From an uncultured Parvularculaceae bacterium (GTDB lineage Bacteria; Pseudomonadota; Alphaproteobacteria; Caulobacterales; Parvularculaceae), in assembly GCA_913055785.1 (NCBI GenBank), contig CAJXLJ010000004.1, positions 62,001 through 126,000 of the forward strand: DNA of 64,000 nucleotides. Direction: 5' to 3'. The notes below the pieces were generated by a model that did not search any database, had not been told where the DNA came from, and worked only from the letters and a program-made list of their open reading frames with translations. Positions within the stretch are counted from its first letter, which is position 1, and each line of letters starts with the position of its first letter. A program made the translations under genes and the position numbers. This document shows positions 26,978 through 35,244 of the stretch, piece after piece.

Positions 26978-29242
26978 ATGCCGCAAGCGGGTCAGGGCGT
27001 GAACCCCTCTGCCGCCGTCAAATCGCCCGGCGCGAGGTCCTCTATAAGACTTTTGCAACAAGGCGTTATCCCCCTCACGTGGCGCGGGCGGCATTGGAAG
27101 CCCCGGCGCAATGGGGTATGGCTCGCCGAGCAGCGCCAGCATGAGACCCCCGCCTTGACCGATCCTCGCCTTCTGCTTCTAGATTTCACCGCGATTACGG
27201 GCGCCGCCGCGACAAGCACGCTGAAAGCCGCTTATTTGATCGACTGGCGGGAGGACGCGCTCCTTCATGTCATGGAGGCCGGCGACGGGCGCCTGGGCCT
27301 CGCGGCGGCGGCAGACGCACAGCCCCGCCCGCTCCGCCCCGGCGAAACTCCGGCGCATGAAATCGTCGACGCATTCAAGCCCGAGATCGTGCTTTACCGG
27401 CCCGTCCTTGACTCAAAAATGTTCCACCATTTTGCGATGACGGCCATCAAAGAAAGCGCGGCGCGCCGCGCCGGACTCGCCCTCTGGATCATGGACGACT
27501 GGCCGGAACGCCTGCGCACATCTGATCCGGTCTGGTTTGCGGAAATCGATGCGGATCTGCGGGAGCTCTTTAAAAAGTCAGCCGTGAACTTTGCGATCTC
27601 GGAAGGCATGGCCGAAGCGTTCGGCAAGCGTTACGGCGCCAGCTTTCACGTCGCCCATAATGGCGTTCGCACTAAGGACTGGCCGACGCGCAATCACCCG
27701 GAACGCCGAGACGTCCTCATCCGTTACGCTGGTTCTCTGGCGCCGGAAACCACCCAGTCGAGCGTCGCCGATGCGGCCCGCGCCGTTTCCGTCCTGGCGC
27801 GGCAAGGCGTTCCTGTCCGTATGGAAGGACGCACCCAAGCACACTGGATGGCGCCTTACGGCAAAGCGCTCAACACGCTTGCAGGGGTTTCTTTTGCAGC
27901 GTCGGCGTTTGACGAGGCGGCCTATCGGCGATGGCTTTCAGAAGCCGACATCCTTCTCGTCGCCTACAACTTCGATGACGCGACCCGCGCTTATCTGAAA
28001 TACTCTTTCGCGAACAAAGTGCCCGAGACCATGGCCGCCGGCGCCGCCATTCTGGCCTATGGACCGGAGGATCTTGAATCGCTCTCCTGCCTCAAGCGGA
28101 GCGGCGCCGCGCTTGTCGTCGCCGATCCTGACCCGGCGGCCCTCGAAGCGGCGATCGCTTCGCTGGCGCAGGACGCGGCGAAACGCGAGGCGCTCGGCGC
28201 GGCGGCGCGCGCCTTTGCTTTCCGGAACTTCGACCTTGCACGCATGAAACGGGATTTCAGGAGCGCGCTAGCGGGCGCTGCTGCGCGCGCCGCTGTCAGC
28301 ACCATCGAAGCCGCAAGGACGGACAAGATCCAGTTCGAAGAGTGCCGCTGCGTGTTTGAGCTCCTGAACGCTCGCGACAAGCCTGGCGTCATGATCGATG
28401 TCGGCGCGCATACTGGCGGTTCGCTGCTGCCTTTCGCCCGCGCCGGCTGGCGCGTCTTCGCCTTCGAACCGGACAGGAAAAATCGCGCAGCGCTCGACGC
28501 CGCCGCTCGCGAGCTCGACAATGTTAACATCGATGCGCGCGCCGTGGGCGCGCAAGAAGCAGCGGACCTTCCTTTTTACGATTCCGACGTCAGCACCGGC
28601 ATCAGCGGCCTGACGCCATTTCACGAAAGCCACAAGACGGCGGGCCGCGTCGACATGACGACGCTCGACGCCCTGATCCAGCGGGAAGCCCTCACATCCG
28701 TCGACTTCCTCAAGATCGATGTCGAGGGACATGAAATGTCCGTGCTCAACGGGCTCGACTTCGGCCGGCTGAAACCGCGCGCCATCGTCGCCGAATTCGA
28801 GGATGGCAAGACCCGCACTCACGGTTTTGTCATGGACGATCTCGCCAGGACATTTCTCAATCACGGCTACGTCGTCTTCGTTAGCGAATGGCATCCGGTC
28901 GAACGCTATGGCGTCAAACACAGCTGGCGCCGACTGGCGGAATACCCTTGCGAAACCGCGCCGAATGCATGGGGCAACCTGATCGCGCTCCTTGAAAGGC
29001 CGTCGAAGGACGACCTGGAGGCGGCGTGCGGTGCGGCGTTGAGCGGCGGGCCATACAGCCTCGGCGCGGGCGCCGCGATGTTAGCTGTCGCAGGAGCGCC
29101 GCCCCCGCCATCAGCCTATCGCCGCATCGCAGAAGCGGTGAACAATCGCACGCCGGCGCTCGCGGCGCGGCTGAGACCTCTGGCGAGATGGGTACGCGCC
29201 CTCGCCGGACGCGCCCGATCACTCCTGCTCAGGAGAAAATGA
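26978..29242 (+). CDS. Glycosyltransferase fused to FkbM-type methyltransferase
   Basis: A 754-residue fusion. Residues ~40-440 are a GT-B glycosyltransferase: VAHNGVRTKDWP is the hinge-like segment, and AYLKYSFANKVPETMAAGAAILAYGPEDLES is the donor-binding part. Residues ~460-670 are an FkbM methyltransferase: VMIDVGAHTGGSLLPFARAGWRVFAFEPD binds SAM and DFLKIDVEGHEMSVLNGL is the second signature. The C-terminus ends in a basic tail (RARSLLLRRK). It would add and O-methylate a sugar. The start at MPQAGQ has a GAGG motif before it; an earlier in-frame ATG would overlap the divergent gene. The last 14 bp overlap the first RTX gene. Confidence 0.88.
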   Translation: MPQAGQGVNPSAAVKSPGARSSIRLLQQGVIPLTWRGRHWKPRRNGVWLAEQRQHETPALTDPRLLLLDFTAITGAAATSTLKAAYLIDWREDALLHVMEAGDGRLGLAAAADAQPRPLRPGETPAHEIVDAFKPEIVLYRPVLDSKMFHHFAMTAIKESAARRAGLALWIMDDWPERLRTSDPVWFAEIDADLRELFKKSAVNFAISEGMAEAFGKRYGASFHVAHNGVRTKDWPTRNHPERRDVLIRYAGSLAPETTQSSVADAARAVSVLARQGVPVRMEGRTQAHWMAPYGKALNTLAGVSFAASAFDEAAYRRWLSEADILLVAYNFDDATRAYLKYSFANKVPETMAAGAAILAYGPEDLESLSCLKRSGAALVVADPDPAALEAAIASLAQDAAKREALGAAARAFAFRNFDLARMKRDFRSALAGAAARAAVSTIEAARTDKIQFEECRCVFELLNARDKPGVMIDVGAHTGGSLLPFARAGWRVFAFEPDRKNRAALDAAARELDNVNIDARAVGAQEAADLPFYDSDVSTGISGLTPFHESHKTAGRVDMTTLDALIQREALTSVDFLKIDVEGHEMSVLNGLDFGRLKPRAIVAEFEDGKTRTHGFVMDDLARTFLNHGYVVFVSEWHPVERYGVKHSWRRLAEYPCETAPNAWGNLIALLERPSKDDLEAACGAALSGGPYSLGAGAAMLAVAGAPPPPSAYRRIAEAVNNRTPALAARLRPLARWVRALAGRARSLLLRRK

Positions 29243-32027
29243 AATCGTCCTCGTGAAGGTCCGCGACGACGACATTGAGGAGCTTGATGGAATCCCCGCC
29301 GCCAAAGTCGATCGTCGTATGGGTCCCGTTGTCCGACGCCGCTGCGATGACTTCCGCAAACGTATCGAACGCCGCCCCGAAAGCGATCAGCTCAATCACG
29401 TCGTCCGTGCCGGCGCCCGCGACGAAGTCATCATAGACGTCATTGCCGTGTCCCTGGCGGAACTCGAAGAGATCATCGCCGGCGCCGCCGGAGACGCTGT
29501 CGTCGCCGAAGCGGCCGTTCAGCGTGTCGTCGCCCGCATCGCCCTTGAGGCGATCTACGCCGCCGCCGCCGGTCAGCGAGTCGTTGTCGTCATTGCCCAG
29601 AAGCGTGTCGTTGCCAGCGCCGCCGAACAGACGGTCGTCACCTTCGAACCCGCGCAAGATATCATTATTGCCGGAGCCATTCAGCAAGTCTTTGCCATAA
29701 CCGCCGCGGAGATCGTCGTCGCCAACACCGCCGCCGAGCGTGTCATGACTGCCATAGCCGAACAGCGTGTCATTGTCCGCGCCGCCATTGAGAGAATCCC
29801 GTCCTCCCCAGCCTTCCAGGCTATCATCACCGCCTTCGCCCAACAGCGTGTCGTTCCCGGTATCGCCGTCTATGGTATCCGCACCATCGCCGCCATGAAT
29901 TGAATCAACGCCGCCTGCGCCATAAAGCAAATCGTCACCAGCGCGCCCGCTGATCGTGTCGGCGTCAGCAGAACCGTATATCTCATCGCCAAACCGGCTA
30001 CCGACGAACTCGTTCGCGCCGAGAGCGCCAAAGCTGGTCGCCGTTAGCGTGTAAGTGCCCGTCAACAGCGAATAGCTGCCCGCCGCAATATAGAAATCGC
30101 CGCTCGTACCGGGCGTGTACTGAATAAAGGACTCAAGCGTATACTCGAGTCCGTTGAAATCGTCGTTTTCCATAACGAAATCGCCGGACGCATCGAAGAT
30201 GAGCAAGTAGGTATCTTCGAGCGTGCCCCCGCCAGAGGGATCCCCGGTCAATTCAAAATTGTAGGTTTCTCCGGCAGTCAGGGAAACCTTGAACCAATCC
30301 TGATCGGCGCCGACCTCGATTTCCCCAGTCATTTGCGCGCCTGATCCGTTAGGGGTGACAGCGCCCGCAGTCGCTGTCGTACCGGCGTAGTCGTCGGGCG
30401 CGCCAGCAAGATAGATCAGCGTCTCGTATCCATCAAAACTTGTCAGGAACGTCGACGCTGTGAAGTCGCCAGTGAGCCGGAAAGAGCCGTCCGCAGGGCC
30501 GCCGTCTCCGATATCGAAGGTGACGGTGGTTTCTCCGCCCGCGAAGGACATCATAAACGAAGACGGGTCGACCGGCGTATCGAGCTCTATCGCATCTTCC
30601 GTTGAAAGATCCGTGATCAGATCGCCATCGAGATCTTCGAGCGGACCATAAAACAAGTCGCCGCCCGCACCGCCAGTCAGGGTATCAATACCGCCTTCGC
30701 CTGCGATATAGTCGAGACCGTCGCCGCCGTCGATCGCATCGTTTCCTTCGCCGCCGTAAAGCTCATCATACTCCCCGTCGCCGCCAATGAGCGTATCGTC
30801 GCCTGCGCCGCCTTCAAGGTAATCGGCATCCGCTCCGCCGATAAGCGTGTCGTTATCAGCGCCGCCGTCTATGTAGTTTTCTTCATCGCCGCCGGTGATG
30901 CTGTCATTTCCCTCACCGCCGTTAAGGTAATTATATCCTGCAAAACCGTTGATGACATCATCGCCGCCAAGACCGTAAATTTCATCGAATCCGACTGTGC
31001 CGTCGAGGGAATCGTCGAACTGACTCCCAACAATTGCGCCAACGCCGACATATCCAACACCCGTCGCGGTCAGGGTATAGGTGCCTGTCAAGGGGTACTG
31101 GGCGACGCCAGCTGCGGCGACATAGTAATCTCCGCTCACGCTCGGCATATATTCAATGCGTGAAGCCAGAAGGTAGTTAAAATCGGCGTCGAAGCCGAAA
31201 TCGTCATTGTGCGTAATATAATCGCCTGCTGCGTCGAACAAGATGAGGTAAGGATCCTCAAGAGTACCGTCACTCTCATCAAAACCCGTAAGCTCAAAGA
31301 CGTAGGTTTGGCCAGCGATCAGCGAAACCCGGAACCAGTCCTGTTCGGCGCCGACTTCGATATCGCCGGTCGCCTGGGCGCCGGAAGTTGTTGGAATGAT
31401 CGACCCGGCCGTCGCGGTCGAACCGGCGTAATCATCCCCACCGCTACGGTAGTAGATGAATGAAAAAACGCCATTATAGCTTGCTTCGAAAGTCTCCCCC
31501 GTGAGATCGCCGGTCATCCGGAAATCACCGTCCGGCGCGCCGCCATCGCCGGTGTCAAAGGTAAGGGTCGTTTCGCCGCCGCCGAATGACGTCAAAAGCG
31601 ACGTCGGGTCTACAACGACACCGCTGATCGCTACGGTGTCGCCTGAAGAAAGGTCCGTGACCAGGTCGCCGTCGATTTCGGAGAGCGATCCAAGAAACGC
31701 ATCATCGCCAGCGCCCCCGGTCATCGTGTCGACGCCCGCGCCGCCGTAAAGTCGGTCTATGCCGCCGCCGCCCGAAAGACTGTCAGAACCTGCGTCACCA
31801 CTTATATAATCGCTGTCGGCGCCGCCGGAGATCGTATCATTGTCACCCTCACCGTAATATTGGCCGCCGCCGTCGCCGCCGTCGATCAGATCGTCTCCGT
31901 CGCCGCCATAAATCCGGTCGTAACCATCAAGACCGTTTAGCGTATCGTTGCCGTCATACCCATTGATCGTGTCATTACCTGACGAACCGTCGAGACTGTC
32001 GTTTCCTGAAGTGCCGTCAACAAGCAT
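29229..32027 (-). CDS. RTX protein with two PPC-like domains
   Basis: A 932-residue secreted calcium-binding protein without a Sec signal. Nonapeptide RTX repeats (GGxGxDxLx) start at residue 3. The architecture is duplicated: RTX block, a DGDLVTDLSSGD segment, then a ~120-residue PPC-like beta sandwich opening DDYAGSTATAG, and the same again (opening DDYAGTTATAG). A third RTX block and the shared C-terminal module end in HEDDFIFS. That acidic-hydrophobic end is the type I secretion signal type. A strong ribosome-binding site (GGGGAGGAA) precedes the ATG. Function is probably adhesion or surface binding; no catalytic domain is seen. Confidence 0.9.
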   Translation of the reverse strand: MLVDGTSGNDSLDGSSGNDTINGYDGNDTLNGLDGYDRIYGGDGDDLIDGGDGGGQYYGEGDNDTISGGADSDYISGDAGSDSLSGGGGIDRLYGGAGVDTMTGGAGDDAFLGSLSEIDGDLVTDLSSGDTVAISGVVVDPTSLLTSFGGGETTLTFDTGDGGAPDGDFRMTGDLTGETFEASYNGVFSFIYYRSGGDDYAGSTATAGSIIPTTSGAQATGDIEVGAEQDWFRVSLIAGQTYVFELTGFDESDGTLEDPYLILFDAAGDYITHNDDFGFDADFNYLLASRIEYMPSVSGDYYVAAAGVAQYPLTGTYTLTATGVGYVGVGAIVGSQFDDSLDGTVGFDEIYGLGGDDVINGFAGYNYLNGGEGNDSITGGDEENYIDGGADNDTLIGGADADYLEGGAGDDTLIGGDGEYDELYGGEGNDAIDGGDGLDYIAGEGGIDTLTGGAGGDLFYGPLEDLDGDLITDLSTEDAIELDTPVDPSSFMMSFAGGETTVTFDIGDGGPADGSFRLTGDFTASTFLTSFDGYETLIYLAGAPDDYAGTTATAGAVTPNGSGAQMTGEIEVGADQDWFKVSLTAGETYNFELTGDPSGGGTLEDTYLLIFDASGDFVMENDDFNGLEYTLESFIQYTPGTSGDFYIAAGSYSLLTGTYTLTATSFGALGANEFVGSRFGDEIYGSADADTISGRAGDDLLYGAGGVDSIHGGDGADTIDGDTGNDTLLGEGGDDSLEGWGGRDSLNGGADNDTLFGYGSHDTLGGGVGDDDLRGGYGKDLLNGSGNNDILRGFEGDDRLFGGAGNDTLLGNDDNDSLTGGGGVDRLKGDAGDDTLNGRFGDDSVSGGAGDDLFEFRQGHGNDVYDDFVAGAGTDDVIELIAFGAAFDTFAEVIAAASDNGTHTTIDFGGGDSIKLLNVVVADLHEDDFIFS
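29268..29612. repeat. Near-identical 345-bp copy of the RTX secretion cassette (copy A)
   Basis: Bases 29268-29612 match 32393-32737 at a constant offset of 3125 with only two mismatches, both transitions. The block encodes the last RTX repeats and most of the C-terminal secretion module of two different proteins. Sequence on either side diverges quickly, which points to gene conversion or recent cassette duplication. Confidence 0.9.
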
Positions 32028-32353
32028 CTGATTCCTCCCCGATATCCCAATTAACAGCGGCAGTATGTTTCAACACCGCCCGCCAGGCCAAACCCAAAAT
32101 GCGCGGGAGCCCCCGCCCCAAAACAAAAACACGCTCCATTTGCTGGAAACGTCTCTGTGCACAATACAGCGTCTTTCAGGCCAAGAGAAGCGGGCGGCGC
32201 GCATTTGCGCGTTCAGCATATTCTCAGCAAAATCAATCTATTAAACAACTATTGTCGTATAGCTGTCACAATGTTTTCGATTATTATCGCGGCGCTGAAA
32301 CATACTGTTCGGAGCAATATCGCCCAAGCGCGTCACGCATTGCAAAAAATCGC
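32028..32353. other. Intergenic region between two RTX genes
   Basis: 326 bp with no supported gene. It holds the ribosome-binding site and presumably the promoter of the 932-residue RTX gene (minus strand) and the 3' end of the muramidase-RTX transcript. I see only short, weak hairpins and no clear terminator. Confidence 0.5.
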
Positions 32354-34318
32354 CTAGCTGAAAATGAAATCGTCTTCGTGCAAGTCTGCGACGACGACAT
32401 TGAGGAGCTTGATGGAATCCCCGCCGCCAAAGTCGATCGTCGTATGGGTCCCGTTGCCCGACGCCGCTGCGATGACTTCCGCAAACGTATCGAACGCCGC
32501 CCCGAAAGCGATCAGCTCAATCACGTCGTCCGTGCCGGCGCCCGCGACGAAGTCATCATAGACGTCATTGCCGTGTCCCTGGCGGAACTCGAAGAGATCA
32601 TCGCCGGCGCCGCCGGAGACGCTGTCGTCGCCGAAGCGGCCGTTCAGCGTGTCGTCGCCCGCATCGCCCTTGAGGCGATCCACGCCGCCGCCGCCGGTCA
32701 GCGAGTCGTTGTCGTCATTGCCCAGAAGCGTGTCGTTCCCGCCGCCGCCGAACAGGCGGTCGTCCTTTTCCTCGCCGCGCAAAACATCATTGCCGGCGCC
32801 GCCATTGAGAAGGTCCCGGCCATCGCCGCCGCGCAAATCGTCATCATCATTTCCGCCACCGAGCGAGTCATGACTGCCGGAACCGTAAACAGTATCCGCT
32901 CCCGAACCGCCAACCAGCGAGTCTCGCCCGGCATCGCCGTCCATCATATCATTGTTTTGCCCGCCGAAGAGCGTGTCATTGCCGCCGCCGCCGACCAGCA
33001 CATCATTTCCCGCTTCACCGTCGATGCTGTCCTCACCGTCGCCGCCGAGAATATACTCATCGCCCGAGCCGCCATATAGAACGTCATCGCCGTCGCCGCC
33101 GTCGATCAGGTCGTGCCCGCTGTCGCCCAATGATGTACCGCCGCCGTCGCCGTATATCGTGTCGTTTCCACCCCCGCCATAAAGATAGTCAGCCGCGCCG
33201 AGGCCGTAGATCAGATCGTTCCCGCCCATGCCGAGAATCAGGTTGATGGTGTCGCTTGCGCCTTTACCGCCTGAAACCCCGGCGCCGGCGACGCTCTGCG
33301 CAATCATCTGCTCACTGATGTTATCGCTGTCCGCCTGTACGTAATCGATCAAGGGGGCCGAAGATGCGCCAAGCGGCTCAAGGACATAATAGTCGAGCAG
33401 CGCCTGAAGTTCGGACGCAATGGCGTCTTCAAAATTATCAAGGCTGTCGCGCGCTTCAATGCGGGTCAGGATGCGGTTGCCGAGACGGTCATAGCCGTTG
33501 AACAGAGTGTCGAGGGCAAGCGCGTATTCATCGACATGCGCGTCGGGGTTATTCTTCGCCGCTGCTGAAACAAGCCCCAGCAGATCCGACTCTTCGGCGC
33601 GCCGGTTTTGCAAACCGTTATGATCAAAATGGTTGTGATTATAGCGGATTTCATACCAGAGCTGCGGGCGGTCGTCGCTGGCGACCGCGTTTTGAACGCC
33701 CGGCCCGATCAGGCTTGGCGCGTTGTAATAAACCGAAAGCAGAGCCGCCCGTTCCGCCGAATAGGGAAGGACGCCTTCTTCCGCGAGGCGATAGTCAAGG
33801 CCGTCTTCATAGCCCCAGCTGCCGCTCCCGCCCTCGACATGAACGAGGTTGAGATCCCCCTTGATCATCACGTCGAGCATGCGGGTCGCTTCCGCATCAG
33901 TAAGCGTCAGACTTTGAACCGCCGCACGCTGGACGCTGTCGCCGAAAGCGCCAGGCGCGCCGTTGAGGCTTTCGTCCGCCATGTTGATGATGTTTGCATT
34001 GGAAAGCGTCACCCAAGAGCCGTTGACATAAACCTGCTGACCGGTTTTCCAGCTGAGAATGAGATCGAGGCCGTCGTTTTGCTGAGACGTCAGCGAATTA
34101 TTGTAGGCGTGCAGAATGACGGCTTCGACGATGTTGGCGCTGAAAGCAGCGAGATTGAACCCGTAACCGAAAGTCGGATTACCGTCGCCGCCGCCATTGT
34201 GAATGCCTTCATACCCCGTGCCGTTATAGAGCCAGGGGTTTTCGCGCTGCTTGATCATATCGTAGAGCAGCGAAAAATACTGGCCTGCGGACAGCAGATT
34301 GAGGTTTGACAACGCCAT
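32354..34318 (-). CDS. RTX protein with N-terminal GH24-like muramidase domain
   Basis: A 654-residue protein. Residues ~10-250 resemble phage-type (GH24) lysozymes: Glu26 in KQRENPWLYN, then D45 and T49 in GGGDGNPTFGYGFNL, corresponding to the Glu/Asp/Thr triad and the TIGYGH motif. Later come ALLSVYYNAP, and WYEIRYN followed by GLQNRRAEES, like the end of GH24 enzymes (GLxxRRxxE). Residues ~365-550 are RTX repeats, followed by the common C-terminal module ending HEDDFIFS. It has no Sec signal, so type I export is expected. It probably cuts peptidoglycan outside the cell. It lies 12 bp after a lipoprotein gene. Confidence 0.8.
   Translation of the reverse strand: MALSNLNLLSAGQYFSLLYDMIKQRENPWLYNGTGYEGIHNGGGDGNPTFGYGFNLAAFSANIVEAVILHAYNNSLTSQQNDGLDLILSWKTGQQVYVNGSWVTLSNANIINMADESLNGAPGAFGDSVQRAAVQSLTLTDAEATRMLDVMIKGDLNLVHVEGGSGSWGYEDGLDYRLAEEGVLPYSAERAALLSVYYNAPSLIGPGVQNAVASDDRPQLWYEIRYNHNHFDHNGLQNRRAEESDLLGLVSAAAKNNPDAHVDEYALALDTLFNGYDRLGNRILTRIEARDSLDNFEDAIASELQALLDYYVLEPLGASSAPLIDYVQADSDNISEQMIAQSVAGAGVSGGKGASDTINLILGMGGNDLIYGLGAADYLYGGGGNDTIYGDGGGTSLGDSGHDLIDGGDGDDVLYGGSGDEYILGGDGEDSIDGEAGNDVLVGGGGNDTLFGGQNNDMMDGDAGRDSLVGGSGADTVYGSGSHDSLGGGNDDDDLRGGDGRDLLNGGAGNDVLRGEEKDDRLFGGGGNDTLLGNDDNDSLTGGGGVDRLKGDAGDDTLNGRFGDDSVSGGAGDDLFEFRQGHGNDVYDDFVAGAGTDDVIELIAFGAAFDTFAEVIAAASGNGTHTTIDFGGGDSIKLLNVVVADLHEDDFIFS
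32393..32737. repeat. Near-identical 345-bp copy of the RTX secretion cassette (copy B)
   Basis: Partner of 29268-29612, two mismatches and no gap. See that entry for interpretation. Confidence 0.9.
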
Positions 34319-34330
34319 CGCCGGTTTCCC

Positions 34331-35101
34331 TTACCCGCCGACGGACGTGAAAACGCAACTGATCAGCGGATAGTAATCTTCGGCCGCAAACGGCTTTTCC
34401 CGGCCGGTTTTCGCCGTCCATGTGGCGACAAAAACGCTGCCCGTCGCATCAAAATCGCTGAGCGGCGCGACAAGAGTGACGAAGCGGTTGTTAATTTCCG
34501 CTACGTCAACGACCGAGTAAGTCAGCTTTGTGTTGAGGTTTTCAAGCGCCGGCAGTCCGGGCGTATTGGCGCCCGCATGACCAAAAGAAAGATGCGTGTA
34601 TTCGCCTTCGCCCGACCCGACCCACAGCGTGATGACCTGGTTGCCGGACAGCTTGCCGCGACGGCGCTCTATAGTTCTTGAAACGCCATCATTGAAATAC
34701 TCGAGCATGGCGTGTTCATCGCCGCCTTCGCCCGCAGTCCATTTGATATTTTGCGGCGTATGCAGCGCCGTTTGCGCCTGCCGTTCCGCATAGCCGACGC
34801 TGTCGCTTTTGCGCGCGTCAGTCTCTTTATTCGCTCTATTGAGAACCGCGAGACTTTCCCCGCAAAGCCGGTCGTCGCCGGCCCATGCAAGATGGTAGCG
34901 GCCTTCGGGCGCAGAGTCCGTCGGCGAGGTTTGCGCTGCTTTCGCAACGTGTTCCGCATTCGGCGCTTCCGAAACGCGCAGCGTATCCGGCTCGGCGCTT
35001 TCCCGGGGGCTATCCTTTTCGGCGGCGCCCTGTCCGCACGCCGCAAGCAGCAGCAAAGCCGCCAGCGCTCCAGAACTGGTTGTTATTGTTCTACTTTTCA
35101 C
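34331..35101 (-). CDS. Predicted lipoprotein encoded with the RTX muramidase
   Basis: A 256-residue protein with a lipoprotein signal (TSSGALAALLLLAACG; lipobox LAAC) followed by a disordered acidic linker (~60 residues). The C-terminal ~170 residues form a compact domain (YHLAWAGDDRLCGESLAVLN, ITLWVGSGEGEYTHLSF, and a final YYPLISCVFTSV) that I do not recognise. The start is a GTG, with a TTG 42 bp upstream as alternative. It ends 12 bp before the muramidase-RTX gene, so the two are surely cotranscribed. A lysozyme inhibitor or immunity role is an attractive guess but rests on position only. Confidence 0.75.
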   Translation of the reverse strand: MKSRTITTSSGALAALLLLAACGQGAAEKDSPRESAEPDTLRVSEAPNAEHVAKAAQTSPTDSAPEGRYHLAWAGDDRLCGESLAVLNRANKETDARKSDSVGYAERQAQTALHTPQNIKWTAGEGGDEHAMLEYFNDGVSRTIERRRGKLSGNQVITLWVGSGEGEYTHLSFGHAGANTPGLPALENLNTKLTYSVVDVAEINNRFVTLVAPLSDFDATGSVFVATWTAKTGREKPFAAEDYYPLISCVFTSVGG

Positions 35102-35114
35102 AACATCGCCGCCT

Positions 35115-35130
35115 TTCGCCACTTGGCGAA
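35115..35130. promoter_or_regulatory. 16-bp inverted repeat before the lipoprotein gene
   Basis: A perfect 7-2-7 palindrome, TTCGCCACTTGGCGAA, 13 bp upstream of the GTG start. It could be an operator or a leader hairpin affecting translation. Confidence 0.35.
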
Positions 35131-35244
35131 TATGGCGATCCAATGCGTCGGGATTGCGGCGAAGTGATGGATATTTGAGGAGCGCACCCCTCGACTGGAG
35201 ACACGTCAGGCTAGTCCCGCCAGTGGAAACGCTCCACGCGAGGC

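Noticed and set aside
29253-29903. Open frames antisense to RTX repeats, with Val/Ala/Ile-rich translations (also 32099-33079, 35269-35757, 45799-46599)
   Set aside because: They mirror the Gly-Asp-rich nonapeptide codons on the other strand and recur wherever the cassette occurs.
32354-34318. Prophage lysozyme or prophage remnant
   Set aside because: The GH24-like domain is fused to RTX repeats and a secretion tag, and there are no holin, integrase or structural phage genes around it.
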